Source: Desulfovibrionaceae bacterium
GTDB lineage: Bacteria > Desulfobacterota > Desulfovibrionia > Desulfovibrionales > Desulfovibrionaceae
Direction of reading: 5' to 3'
Length of the DNA: 32,657 nt
Assembly (NCBI GenBank): GCA_009773665.1
Contig: WSYE01000020.1
Coordinates: 49,578-82,234 of the forward strand
The notes beneath the pieces were generated by a model. It saw only the letters and a program-made list of their open reading frames with translations. It was not told where the DNA came from and did no database searches. How positions within the stretch are numbered: position 1 is the first letter of the stretch; every line of letters starts with the position of its first letter. This document shows positions 1 through 8,249 of this stretch, piece after piece. The translations under genes were made by a program, and so were the position numbers.

Positions 1-883
1 GGTTCAGGTCGCTCATGAGCACGGCCTGGAGCCACTTGGAGAGGTTGCGCTGCCCAAGCACCATGATGGCCTGGCGGATGGAGTCGATGGCATCCTCACG
101 CCCGAAGGAGGCGGAGTTGATGTAGCGCAGCAGGCGGTAGGAGAGGGAAAGGTCGGTCTCGATGATCCTGGAGACCTTGCCGGGGTCGAAATCCTCATCG
201 GCAAGTTCCTTGAGAAGCTTGACCTTGGACATCTCGGAGCTGGACATCTTGCGGCCCTTCACCAGCTCCGGCTTCTGGAAAAAGTACCCCTGGAACAGCG
301 AGAAACCCAGGTCCAGGGCCTTCTGGTGCATGGCCGCGTCCTCGACCTTTTCGGCCAGCAGCAGCCGCTTGCCGCCCCCCAGCCGAGCGGCCATCCCAGG
401 CAACTCGCCCGGAGGCGTGGCCAGAACGTCCACCTTGATGATGTCGGCTAGTTCCAGGAACGGCTCGTGCTCCGGCTGGCCCACGAAGTCATCCAGGGCC
501 AGCGTGTAACCCGCGTGCTTGAGCTTCTTCAGTGCGGTGAGGATCTCCGGGGTGGGCTCCACCGTCTCCAGGATCTCGATGATGCAGTTGTCCGGCGGCA
601 GGGCGAAGCCAAAGCCGTCCAGCAGGAGTTGCATGGGGAAGTTGACCAGGGTCTTCTCGCCCTGGGACAGGCCGGTGCGCCCCAGGGTCACGCCGTCGGC
701 GATGACATTGGAAGTGGCCATGTCCCCGTCGGCGATGAGGGCCTCGGAGGCCCCGGCGGCGTGACGGTAGAGCAGCTCGTAGCCCCAGACCTTCATCTTC
801 GTGTCGAAGATGGGCTGGCGCGCCACGAACACCTGCTCCAGGATGTCGTCGTCCGTCGTCTGCTGCTCGGCTGTTTCTTTCAT
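1..883 (-). CDS. EAL-HDOD domain signalling protein (3' end cut by window edge)
   Basis: The gene runs off the left edge; 294 codons are visible from the ATG at 883. Residues 18-200 form an EAL-like domain (YuxH type) and residues from about 205 onward begin an HDOD domain, which is truncated. EAL domains hydrolyse cyclic di-GMP, while HDOD domains are usually non-enzymatic scaffolds in signalling proteins. The visible EAL signature is unusually complete: YELLYR (E36), an Asn in VNFP, the Glu of IEILE, the Asp pair D131-D132 in ALDDF, Lys and Asp in IKVD, E178 in LAEKVE, and the Gln of FQGYFF. Many EAL-HDOD fusions are degenerate here, so residual phosphodiesterase activity is possible but not shown. 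It lies 73 bases downstream of argC on the same strand. A paralogue lies at 31479-32657. Confidence 0.87.
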   Translation of the reverse strand, partial: MKETAEQQTTDDDILEQVFVARQPIFDTKMKVWGYELLYRHAAGASEALIADGDMATSNVIADGVTLGRTGLSQGEKTLVNFPMQLLLDGFGFALPPDNCIIEILETVEPTPEILTALKKLKHAGYTLALDDFVGQPEHEPFLELADIIKVDVLATPPGELPGMAARLGGGKRLLLAEKVEDAAMHQKALDLGFSLFQGYFFQKPELVKGRKMSSSEMSKVKLLKELADEDFDPGKVSRIIETDLSLSYRLLRYINSASFGREDAIDSIRQAIMVLGQRNLSKWLQAVLMSDLN

Positions 884-956
884 GCCCCACCCATGACGGC
901 CTGCTCGGATATGCCGCCGCGCGATCCTCCGGCAGCTCCCGCCAGCTTACGCCATA

Positions 957-2009
957 TTACGGCATGAACGGCGAGAGGGCCAGCCCTTCCGTCACGTCGA
1001 GCCCCAGCATCAGGTTGGCACAGGCCAGGGCCTGGCCGGACGCGCCCCGGCAGAGATTGTCGATGGCCGAAACCACGATCAGGCGGTTGGTGCGCGGGTC
1101 CACCACCAGCCCAAGGTCGCAGAACATTGTGCCGCGCACGTGGCGCGTCTCGGGCAATTTGCCCTTGGGCAGCACGCGCACCCAGGGGTGGTGGGCGTAG
1201 TGGTCCGTGTAAAGAGAATACACGGTGTCCAGGGTCGCGCCGCCTTTGAGCCTGCCGTACAGGGTGGACAGGATGCCCCGGTCGATGGGCAGGATGTGCG
1301 GATTGAAGGACACGGTCATGGCGTGCCCGGCGAGGTTGCCCAGCTCCTGCTCGATCTCCGGAGTGTGGCGGTGCGTGCCCAGGCCATAGGCCCGGAAGTT
1401 GTCGTGCATCTCGCAGAACAGGGTGCCCACGGCCGCCTTGCGCCCGGCCCCGGACGTGCCGGATTTGCAGTCGCAGACGATGTCGCCCGTCTCGATCAGC
1501 CCGTTCTCCAGCGCAGGCCACAGGCCCAGGATCACCGAGGTGGGGTAGCAGCCGGGGTTGGCGATCAGCCGGGCCTGGGCGATCGTGTCGGCGTAGCGCT
1601 CGGGCAGGCCGTACACGGCTTCGCCGATAAGGCCGGGGTGGCGGTGCTCCAGATTGTACCACTGGGCGTAGATGTCGGGGTCGCGCAGACGAAAATCGGC
1701 CGAGAGGTCAACGACCCTGAGCCCTGCCTCCAGAAGCTCGGCGGCGGTGTCCATGGCCGCGCCGTGGGGCACGGCCAGGAAGACCAGCTGGCATGAGGCC
1801 GCAAGGTCCTTGGCGTCGGGCTGGGTGAGGGTCAGGTGTTCAAGGCGCGTGCCCTGCACGAAGGGATATATCTCGGCCAGGGTCTTGCCCGCGTCCGTGC
1901 GCGAGGTGGCCCGGACAAGCTCCAGGGAGGGGTGCACGGCCAGAAGCCGCGCCAGTTCCATGCCGGTATAGCCGGTGACGCCCACCAACCCAACGGGAAT
2001 CCGAGACAT
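957..2009 (-). CDS. argC: N-acetyl-gamma-glutamyl-phosphate reductase
   Basis: A 350-residue protein of normal ArgC length. It catalyses NADPH-dependent reduction of N-acetylglutamyl phosphate to the semialdehyde, the third step of arginine biosynthesis in the cytosol. The N-terminus has the Rossmann motif GVTGYTGMEL (residues 10-19). The catalytic cysteine is C154 in the signature NPGCYPTS, and DLSADFRLRD (101-110) is also a family hallmark. A GGAGG ribosome site lies just before the ATG at 2009. It follows the DUF1844 gene by 112 bases on the same strand, so it is probably co-transcribed with the aminotransferase and DUF1844 genes. No other arg gene is in the window. Confidence 0.97.
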   Translation of the reverse strand: MSRIPVGLVGVTGYTGMELARLLAVHPSLELVRATSRTDAGKTLAEIYPFVQGTRLEHLTLTQPDAKDLAASCQLVFLAVPHGAAMDTAAELLEAGLRVVDLSADFRLRDPDIYAQWYNLEHRHPGLIGEAVYGLPERYADTIAQARLIANPGCYPTSVILGLWPALENGLIETGDIVCDCKSGTSGAGRKAAVGTLFCEMHDNFRAYGLGTHRHTPEIEQELGNLAGHAMTVSFNPHILPIDRGILSTLYGRLKGGATLDTVYSLYTDHYAHHPWVRVLPKGKLPETRHVRGTMFCDLGLVVDPRTNRLIVVSAIDNLCRGASGQALACANLMLGLDVTEGLALSPFMP

Positions 2010-2121
2010 CGAAACCTCCTGTTCCGCTTACGCGGCCAGATCATGACGGCCTGCGAGGCCGGTAATCATCATGCAGCACCGGGCGCTGCCGCTTGGGCGC
2101 GCTGTCCGCGCCCGTGAGCCC

Positions 2122-2430
2122 TCAACCGTTGGCGCGGACGTAGATCATGCGCAGGTGTGCCAGAAGGTCGCCCAGGTGCTTGGCCTCGTCGTCGGCGAGG
2201 TTGCCCCTGGTCTTGCCTTCGAGCATGGCCAGGGTGTCGATGGTGTGCTTGGCCAGCGGCAGGCTGACCGCAGTCTGGCCGGATTCCGGCTCCGGCATCT
2301 CCCCCAGGTGCACCATGGCCGCCGAGGCCAGGGAATACACGAAGGTGATGAAATCGACCTCGGGCAGGCACATCCCGGCGTAGTCGACCTGTCCGTCGGG
2401 GCAGGTGTCGCACTCGTTCTTCTGATCCAT
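2122..2430 (-). CDS. DUF1844 family small protein
   Basis: A 102-residue protein starting at the ATG at 2430, with AAGGAG seven bases upstream; a longer reading to 2463 would overlap the preceding gene and lacks that site. The core (from about residue 24) matches DUF1844: a DFITFVYSLAS segment, then MVHLGEMPEPESG, then LPLAKHTIDTLAMLEGKTRGNL and a final helix. The function of DUF1844 is unknown. The N-terminal tail carries three cysteines (C7, C10, C21) in a CxxC-x10-C layout that could bind a metal; this is inference. It begins 23 bases after the aminotransferase stop, so the two genes form a tight operon that probably continues into argC. Confidence 0.88.
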   Translation of the reverse strand: MDQKNECDTCPDGQVDYAGMCLPEVDFITFVYSLASAAMVHLGEMPEPESGQTAVSLPLAKHTIDTLAMLEGKTRGNLADDEAKHLGDLLAHLRMIYVRANG

Positions 2431-2453
2431 GGAAACTCCTTCAGGTGGCTGCT

Positions 2454-3629
2454 TTAGGCGCACAAATGGGCCGGGGGGCCGGATTTCATGGCCTGGACGT
2501 AGGCGTTCATGGCCCGCTCCAGGCAGTCGGGACAGCTCACATAGCCGCCGGAGGCGACGAAGGCCTCGCGGAAGGCGGCCAGCCCGGCCAGCACGTCCCC
2601 AAAGTCCACGTGGCCCATGTGGCCCAGGCGCACCACCTGATCCTTCATGTGGCCCTGGCCTGCTGCCAATACCACCCCATAATCATTGGAAGCGGCCTTG
2701 ACCACCGCCGAACCGTCAACACCAAGCGGCATTTTGATGGCTGTCAGCCCCCAGGTGAAGCTGTCCGGGGCCAGAAGCGTAAGCCCCATGGCCGCCGCGC
2801 CTTCGCGGGCCATCATGGTCAGCGCCCACTGCTTGCGGAACAGGTTTTCCAGGCCGAAGTCCGTAAAGAGCTTCATGCTCTCGCGAAGCCCCACCAGAAG
2901 CCCCACCGAGGAGGTGAACATGGTCTGGTTCTTGGCAATCTTCTCGCGCTCACCCGTGAGCTGGAAATAGAAGTTGGCAGGCTTCACCGTGGCGCATTTG
3001 GCCCAGGCCTTGTCCGAGCAGGCGATGAAGGCCAGGCCCGGCGGCAGCATGAGCCCCTTCTGCGAACCGGTGAGCAGGCAATCCAGCCCCCAGGCGTCCA
3101 TGGGGCAGGGCGAGATGCCCACAGCGGATATGCCGTCCACCACCAGGAGCACGTCTCGTCCCTTGGTGATTTGTGCCAGCTCCTTCACGGGGTGCAAAAC
3201 TCCCGTGGAGGTCTCGGAGGCCTGCACGCACACGCCCGTGATGGAGGGGTCGGCGTCCAGGGCGGCCTTCACGGCCTGGGGATCCACGGCCTGGCCCCAT
3301 TCAACGGACATACGCACGGGGATCTGGCCGTGCATGTCGCAGATTTCGCCCCAGCGTTCGCCAAACTTGCCGCCCTCGATGCACAGGATCTTCTCGCCGG
3401 GGGAGAACAGGTTGGTGACGGCGGCGGCCATGGCCCCGGTGCCGGAGCACGACAGGGGCATGACCTCCTGGGAGGTCTGGAAGAGATATTTCAGCCCGGC
3501 CCGGACGTCCTGCATCACGGGCAGGAATTCCGCCTTACGGTGATGGATCATGTCCCGGGCCATGGCCAGGCGCACCTCTTCGGGCAGCGGCGTGGGGCCG
3601 GGGGTGAGAAGCCTCATTTTGTTCAGCAT
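2454..3629 (-). CDS. Class V aminotransferase (serine-pyruvate / alanine-glyoxylate type)
   Basis: A 391-residue PLP-dependent enzyme of the alanine-glyoxylate / serine-pyruvate aminotransferase group (fold type I, class V). The N-terminal LLTPGPTPLP is the usual substrate-entry motif. SGTGAMAAAV (62-71) is the phosphate-binding segment, VVDGISAVG (163-171) holds the cofactor Asp, and K191 in GSQKGLM is the expected Schiff-base lysine. GAGGA precedes the ATG at 3629. The exact substrate cannot be read from sequence; phosphoserine, aspartate and glyoxylate relatives share these motifs. The C-terminus carries a CPDC pair after the ordinary domain, which is unusual for the family. It is the first gene of a minus-strand operon with DUF1844 and argC. 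Confidence 0.9.
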   Translation of the reverse strand: MLNKMRLLTPGPTPLPEEVRLAMARDMIHHRKAEFLPVMQDVRAGLKYLFQTSQEVMPLSCSGTGAMAAAVTNLFSPGEKILCIEGGKFGERWGEICDMHGQIPVRMSVEWGQAVDPQAVKAALDADPSITGVCVQASETSTGVLHPVKELAQITKGRDVLLVVDGISAVGISPCPMDAWGLDCLLTGSQKGLMLPPGLAFIACSDKAWAKCATVKPANFYFQLTGEREKIAKNQTMFTSSVGLLVGLRESMKLFTDFGLENLFRKQWALTMMAREGAAAMGLTLLAPDSFTWGLTAIKMPLGVDGSAVVKAASNDYGVVLAAGQGHMKDQVVRLGHMGHVDFGDVLAGLAAFREAFVASGGYVSCPDCLERAMNAYVQAMKSGPPAHLCA

Positions 3630-3773
3630 TGACTGGTCCTCGCTGGCCGGGTTTTACACAAAAGCCCGGCGGAGCGCATCCGCTTTGTGCTGCATCCTGA
3701 AATGCGTTTTTTTGATACACAACCACAACCCGATCCGGTATACATGACGGCGAACCCTCTCCCGGAGAACCCC

Positions 3774-5195
3774 ATGACCACCAAGATCATCGCCACGCTA
3801 GGCCCCGCCTCCATGTCGCGCGAGTCCATAAAGGCCCTCGCCCTGGCGGGAGCATCCATTTTCAGGCTCAACTTCTCCCACTCAGTGGCCGCAGACTTCG
3901 AGCCCATCATAAAAATCATCCGCGACGTGGAGTCCGAGATCGGGCGTCCGCTCACGGCGCTTGGCGACCTGTGCGGCCCCAAGACCCGCATCGGCGAGAT
4001 CGCCAACGCCCCCAGGCAGGTGGACAAAGACGAGATACTGCTCCTGGGCCTGCCAGACGAAGCCCCGGCAAGCGGCGACCAGGCCTTCGTGCCCCTGGAC
4101 GTGCCGGGCCTGCTGTCCGGGCTGGCTCCGGGCATGCCCGTGAACCTCTCCGACGGCATGTTGCAATTCACCGTGACCCGCACCGTGAAGTCCGACCGGC
4201 TCTTCGAGATGCAGGCCCACAACGCAGGCATGCTGTCCTCGCGCAAGGGTATCGCCTTTCCCGGCAAGCACCACGCCCTGCCCGCCCTCACCGAAAAGGA
4301 CATCAAGGACCTGCACGAGGGTCTGGACATAGGGCTGAACGCCGTGGCCATCTCCTTCGTGCAGAACGCCGATGACATCCGCCACATCAAGGGCGAGATC
4401 AAGAAACACGACGTGTGGATTCCGGTTGTGGCCAAGCTGGAGCGCCAGAACGCCGTGGACCACCTGGACGAGATACTGGCCCTGACCGACGTGGTCATGG
4501 TGGCGCGCGGCGACCTGGGCACCGAATGCCCCATCGCCATGCTGCCCATCATCCAGAAGAAGATCATCCGGGCCTGCCGCCACGCGCAGAAACCGGCCAT
4601 CGTGGCCACCCAGATGCTTTTGTCCATGGTGAAGAACCCCATCCCCACCAGGGCCGAATCCACCGACGTGGCCAACGCCATCATGGACGGGGCCGACTGC
4701 GTGATGCTCTCCGAGGAGACCGCCGTGGGAGATTTCCCGGTGGAGGCCGTGTCCTACATGCGCGAAATCTCCTCCAACGCCGTGAGCTATTACCTGGAGC
4801 GCCTCGACGGGCCCTACGCCCCCAAAAAGGAAAAGAACCCGGCCAAGTACCTGGCCTACTCCGCCTGCATCCTGGCGGACAACGCCGAGTCCAGGGCTTT
4901 GGTGAGCCACTCGCTTTCCGGAGCAACGGCGCGCCTGTTGTCCTCGCGCCGCCCGAACCTGCCCATCTACGCCCTGACCCCGGACGAGCGCGTCATCCAC
5001 CACATGAACTTCGTCTGGGGCGTCACCCCGCGTCTGATCCCGGTCACGGACGAGAGCCACATGAAGCGCGCCGAGCACTTCGTGGCGCAGTCGCCCGAAT
5101 TCGACGCGGGCGAATCCGTGGTGATCACCGCCGGACAGCCCACGCCCGGACAGACCGAGCGTTTCACCAACCAGATCAAACTGTATTTCAAATAG
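3774..5195 (+). CDS. pyk: Pyruvate kinase
   Basis: A 473-residue cytosolic enzyme that transfers phosphate from phosphoenolpyruvate to ADP in the last step of glycolysis. I start it at the ATG at 3774, giving MTTKIIATLGPAS, the normal family beginning, with GGAG at 3763-3766. An upstream in-frame ATG at 3744 has no good ribosome site. Visible motifs are LNFSHS, GDLCGPKTRIGEI, the catalytic lysine K221 in VVAKLERQN, VARGDLGTE, and the NPIPTRAESTDVANA loop. The usual MLSGETA reads MLSEETA here. The C-terminal domain is present but diverged, so allosteric control may differ. The two following genes lie close behind on the same strand and may be co-transcribed. Confidence 0.94.
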   Translation: MTTKIIATLGPASMSRESIKALALAGASIFRLNFSHSVAADFEPIIKIIRDVESEIGRPLTALGDLCGPKTRIGEIANAPRQVDKDEILLLGLPDEAPASGDQAFVPLDVPGLLSGLAPGMPVNLSDGMLQFTVTRTVKSDRLFEMQAHNAGMLSSRKGIAFPGKHHALPALTEKDIKDLHEGLDIGLNAVAISFVQNADDIRHIKGEIKKHDVWIPVVAKLERQNAVDHLDEILALTDVVMVARGDLGTECPIAMLPIIQKKIIRACRHAQKPAIVATQMLLSMVKNPIPTRAESTDVANAIMDGADCVMLSEETAVGDFPVEAVSYMREISSNAVSYYLERLDGPYAPKKEKNPAKYLAYSACILADNAESRALVSHSLSGATARLLSSRRPNLPIYALTPDERVIHHMNFVWGVTPRLIPVTDESHMKRAEHFVAQSPEFDAGESVVITAGQPTPGQTERFTNQIKLYFK

Positions 5196-5276
5196 GGCGA
5201 AATTGTGCGGCCCTTCCCGGACGCGTGCAGAGCGAGGCGCGGAAGGTATCCGGACCAGCTTTCGACGGAGTAGCGC

Positions 5277-5741
5277 GTGGGCATCACGCTTCTGGAACAG
5301 CGGGCCATAGAGGCCAACATCTTCCGGGCCATGTACCAGACCCTGGCGGCAAGCCATGGGGAGGACGCGGCCCTGGAAGCGGTGCGCCGCGCCGTCTGCG
5401 ACCTGGCCGCCCAGGCCGGGCGGGCTTTCGCCTTCGGCGCTCCGGGCGGAGCGAGCTTTGCCCATTTCCAGACCGTGGTGGATCTGTGGCGCGGCTCCGG
5501 AGCGCTCTCCATCGAGAACGTGCGCAGCGGCCCGGACGAGCTGAGCTTCGAGGTGACGCGCTGCGCCTACGTGGAGACCTACCGGGAGATGGGCCTGCCG
5601 GACAAGCTGGCAGGGCTTGTGTCCTGTTGCCGCGACGAGCCCTTCGCCACGGCCTATTCGCCCAACATCGCCATGGAACGCCCAGAAACCATCGGCGCGG
5701 GCGCGCCCCGCTGCTGTTTCCGCTTCACCTGGAAGGACTGA
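5277..5741 (+). CDS. L-2-amino-thiazoline-4-carboxylate hydrolase family protein
   Basis: A 154-residue protein resembling the ATC_hyd family (named for L-2-amino-thiazoline-4-carboxylic acid hydrolase). The C-terminal part shows the family pattern: CRDEPFATAYSPNIAMERPETIGAGAPRCCFRF, read here as CRDE, then Y-x-P, then TIGxG and a terminal C-F-x-F block. An N-terminal helical stretch precedes it. The start is a GTG at 5277 with GGAG at 5267-5270. The family name comes from a few characterised enzymes that open a thiazoline ring, but most members have unknown substrates, so the biochemical role is open. It sits between pyruvate kinase and the HAD phosphatase on the same strand, with short gaps, suggesting one transcript. 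Confidence 0.75.
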   Translation: MGITLLEQRAIEANIFRAMYQTLAASHGEDAALEAVRRAVCDLAAQAGRAFAFGAPGGASFAHFQTVVDLWRGSGALSIENVRSGPDELSFEVTRCAYVETYREMGLPDKLAGLVSCCRDEPFATAYSPNIAMERPETIGAGAPRCCFRFTWKD

Positions 5742-5826
5742 TGCCCCTGATTTCGCTCAGCCGGGCCTGCGCCCTCCAGCCGACATCCGGCCCCACGCGG
5801 GCCGCAAACATCTCAAGGAGCCGCTG

Positions 5827-6510
5827 ATGTCCGTGCGCGCCGTCATCTTCGATCTGGACGGGACCCTCTTGAACACCCTGGAAGACCTGGCCGACGCGGG
5901 CAACGCCACGCTCAAGGCTTTCGGCTACCCGGTGCATCCCGTGGAGAGCTACAAGCAGTTCGTGGGCGACGGCGTGGCCATGCTGGTAAAGCGGGCCATG
6001 CCCCCGGAGCACATGGACGCCTATCCCAGGGTGCTGGAGCGCATGCGCGAGGAATACGCCAAGCATCTGGACCGCAAGACCAAACCCTATCCCGGCATCC
6101 CGCAGCTCCTGAAGGCGCTGTCCGGGCGAGGCATCGCCCTGTGCGTGCTGTCCAACAAGCCGGAGCAGTTCTGCAAAACCAACATGACGCAGTTCTTCGG
6201 AGGAGTGCGCTGGGCGGCCATCGTGGGGGAGTCTGCGGCGATACGCAGAAAGCCCGACCCGGAGGGAGCCCTGGCCATTGCCAAGCGCCTGGGCATGATG
6301 CCTGAAGAGTTCCTGTTCGTGGGAGATTCGCCCATGGACGTGAAATGCGGGCTGGACGCGGGCATGACGCCGGTTGGCGTGACGTGGGGGTTCCGGGGGC
6401 GCGACACCCTGGAAGAGGCCGGGGGGAAACTGTTCATCGACAAGCCGGAGGAGCTGATGGGGCTTCTGGTGAACTGCACCAGGGACAAAGGCTGCATGCT
6501 CCGGGCGTGA
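5827..6510 (+). CDS. gph: HAD-family phosphatase, phosphoglycolate phosphatase-like
   Basis: A 227-residue HAD-superfamily hydrolase. It carries motif I DLDGTL (near residue 9), motif II VLSNKP with the expected Ser, motif III Lys in RRKPDPEGA, and motif IV GDSPMDV. The helical cap lies between motifs I and II. This arrangement is typical of phosphoglycolate phosphatase, which removes 2-phosphoglycolate arising from DNA repair, though related sugar-phosphate phosphatases look alike. An AAGGAG lies at 5815-5820 before the ATG at 5827. It follows the ATC-hydrolase-like gene and ends 13 bases before the convergent AlkD-like gene. Confidence 0.85.
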   Translation: MSVRAVIFDLDGTLLNTLEDLADAGNATLKAFGYPVHPVESYKQFVGDGVAMLVKRAMPPEHMDAYPRVLERMREEYAKHLDRKTKPYPGIPQLLKALSGRGIALCVLSNKPEQFCKTNMTQFFGGVRWAAIVGESAAIRRKPDPEGALAIAKRLGMMPEEFLFVGDSPMDVKCGLDAGMTPVGVTWGFRGRDTLEEAGGKLFIDKPEELMGLLVNCTRDKGCMLRA

Positions 6511-6523
6511 GGCCGTAAACCGA

Positions 6524-7177
6524 TCAGGCCGGGTCCAGCTCTCGCAATGCGTCCCGCGCGATCCAGCGCGCGGACTTGGACGGCCTGACAACCAGCCTGC
6601 GGGCCGTGTCCACGGCGGCGACTCTCAAGGCCGGGCTGCGCTTGCCGATCTGCCGCAAGGCCCAGTTCACCGCCTTTTTCACGAAATTGCGCTCGTCTTC
6701 CGACGCGCCCTCCACCAGCTCCAGCAGCGGCAAGAAATCCTCGTCCGGTGCGGCCTTATGGTGCACGGCCAGCTGGGCCATCAACGAGAATCCGGCCCGG
6801 CGCACGAACTCCTCCTCCCGGGCAGCCCAGTTCACGGCCAGTTCCCAGGCGAAGGGCCTCTTCACCACCAGCTTGTTGCAGAACTGATCGGTCAGGTCCC
6901 AGGAATCCAGATCAACCACCCAGCGCTCCAGCTGCGCGCGCGTCGCCTGCTTGGGGTCGTCGATCAGGCAGGCCAGGATGCGCGCCTCGTGCACCTGCGT
7001 ATCCCACAGTGCCTGGGCAAGTTCATGCTCGCGCTTCAGCTCACGGGCCAGGGGCCGCATGGCCGCCATGCCGACGCCCAAGGCCCGCGCCGTGTTGATG
7101 CCGAAGCGGGCCATGCCCTTCCGGTTGTGCTCGCTGCCGAGTTCGCGCAGCTTGTCCAGTATCTCGTGTTCGTTCAC
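6524..7177 (-). CDS. AlkD-like DNA alkylation repair protein
   Basis: A 217-residue all-helical protein of the DNA alkylation repair family (AlkD-like, HEAT-like repeats), which excises alkylated bases without flipping them. Supporting patterns are WDTQVHEARILACLID (from about residue 47), the central DSWDLTDQFC that corresponds to the family WD-D block, and KKAVNWALRQIGKR near the C-terminus. I choose the GTG at 7177, two bases after the stop of the upstream membrane gene; a much longer reading through that gene is implausible. The GGGG before it is a modest ribosome site, so translation is probably coupled to the upstream gene. Glycosylase activity is inferred from family membership only. 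Confidence 0.85.
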   Translation of the reverse strand: MNEHEILDKLRELGSEHNRKGMARFGINTARALGVGMAAMRPLARELKREHELAQALWDTQVHEARILACLIDDPKQATRAQLERWVVDLDSWDLTDQFCNKLVVKRPFAWELAVNWAAREEEFVRRAGFSLMAQLAVHHKAAPDEDFLPLLELVEGASEDERNFVKKAVNWALRQIGKRSPALRVAAVDTARRLVVRPSKSARWIARDALRELDPA

Positions 7178-7179
7178 AG

Positions 7180-8130
7180 CTACCCCAGGTAGTAATACCC
7201 CACGCCCACCACCAGCAGGCTGGCCGCGCGGAAGCTCTGGTTGTGCACGATCAGCTTCATGGCCAGGGCGGGCTTGAAGATGCCCGCGTAGTACGGGAAC
7301 TGGTGGCGGAAGGCCCGCATGGGCGTGGAGAGCAGGTTTCCGAGCAGGAGCGCCAGCACAACTTCCTTCTGCGGCAGGTCCCCGGCGTTCAGCAGCGCGC
7401 CCGCAGCGGCCAGCCCGGCCGTGAACTCCGCAGCCATGCCGAACACCACGATGGACGCGGCCTTGGGCGAGAGCCAGGACATGAAGCTCAGGTTGTCGGC
7501 GATGAAGCGCTCCGCAGCCGCGAACGCCCCCCAGGAATTGAGCGCCACCATGGCCGCGTAGATGGGCACGGTTATCAGGCAAATTTTGACAATGCGCTTC
7601 TTGAAGCGCTTCCAGCTTTTCAGCAGGGCCTCGCGCCAGGTGGGGCCGTGCTCGGGCAGTTGGCACTCCACGCAGCCCTCGGGCAGCAGAGGAAGCAGCA
7701 CCCGCCCGGCCACCACGATGCCCAGCGTGCGCAGGATGGCCGCGCCAAGGGTCATGCCCACGTACACCGCCGCCGCGCGCCCCAGAAAGGGCACCGTGAC
7801 GAAGATCATCGTGGGCAGGTGCAGAAAATACGTGGGCAGCGAGTTGAACATGTTGGCCAGGATGAGCTCCCGGTCGGAGAGCCTGCCCTGCTGGTGCGCC
7901 TCGGAGAGCATGGTGTTGGCGGCCATGCCGGAGAAGAAGGCCATGGAGAAGCTTGCCCCCACGATATCCTGCATGTGACCCGCGCGAATCAGCGGGCGGG
8001 CGAAGCGGGCCAGGAAGCGGGTCCAGTTGAGGGTTTCCACGAGGTTGGCCGCCAGGAGGCTCAAGGAGAGCGCCCCCAGCAGCTTCAGAATAGGCCAGGC
8101 GGTCGTGTGCCAGATAGTTTCGATGGTCAT
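7180..8130 (-). CDS. Nucleoside-recognition (Gate) domain membrane protein
   Basis: A 316-residue polytopic inner-membrane protein with hydrophobic segments throughout, resembling the nucleoside-recognition/Gate family that also includes spore maturation proteins SpmA/SpmB. Matches to the style of the family include GASFSMAFFSGMAANTML (around 58-75), the loop FNSLPTYFLHLPTMI, and a second half with VFGMAAEFTAGLAAAGALL and NLLSTPMRAFRHQFP. The transported or recognised substrate is unknown. A cysteine pair (CVEC, about 151-154) sits in the cytoplasmic or periplasmic middle loop. The downstream AlkD-like gene starts two bases after its stop. Divergent from the TetR gene; the shared intergenic region holds the palindromic operator candidate. 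Confidence 0.8.
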   Translation of the reverse strand: MTIETIWHTTAWPILKLLGALSLSLLAANLVETLNWTRFLARFARPLIRAGHMQDIVGASFSMAFFSGMAANTMLSEAHQQGRLSDRELILANMFNSLPTYFLHLPTMIFVTVPFLGRAAAVYVGMTLGAAILRTLGIVVAGRVLLPLLPEGCVECQLPEHGPTWREALLKSWKRFKKRIVKICLITVPIYAAMVALNSWGAFAAAERFIADNLSFMSWLSPKAASIVVFGMAAEFTAGLAAAGALLNAGDLPQKEVVLALLLGNLLSTPMRAFRHQFPYYAGIFKPALAMKLIVHNQSFRAASLLVVGVGYYYLG

Positions 8131-8210
8131 GAGGCGGGCATCATAGCCCGATGGGCGGGGGATGCCAACGGGGGCGTAGCGCTCCCCCCCGCACGAGCTG
8201 AATAAATCTG

Positions 8211-8239
8211 TTGACGGAAATCAGCCCAGAATTTAAACA
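8211..8239 (+). promoter_or_regulatory. Candidate promoter of the TetR-RND operon
   Basis: TTGACG at 8211-8216 and TAAACA at 8234-8239 are separated by 17 bases. The -35 is close to the sigma-70 consensus; the -10 is weak. The right end overlaps the palindrome at 8231-8249, the usual position for a self-repressing TetR operator. The call is from pattern only. Confidence 0.4.
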
Positions 8240-8249
8240 CCGTTTAAAT
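8231..8249. promoter_or_regulatory. TetR operator candidate: perfect 8-bp inverted repeat
   Basis: ATTTAAAC-ACC-GTTTAAAT is a perfect 8-bp inverted repeat with a three-base spacer, 25 bases before the TetR start. A second, overlapping inverted repeat pairs CACCGTTT (8238-8245) with AAACGGTG (8259-8266). Such palindromes next to a tetR gene commonly bind the encoded dimer. Assignment to this TetR is inference from position. Confidence 0.6.

Noticed and set aside
2445..3632. 395-residue plus-strand open frame opposite the aminotransferase
   Set aside because: The minus strand shows a clear PLP enzyme; the plus-strand reading is Gly/His/Gln-rich and lacks motifs or a ribosome site. It is a GC-rich antisense shadow.
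3882..5465. 527-residue minus-strand open frame over pyruvate kinase
   Set aside because: It is the antisense of clear pyruvate kinase motifs, with low-complexity His/Gly/Val composition.
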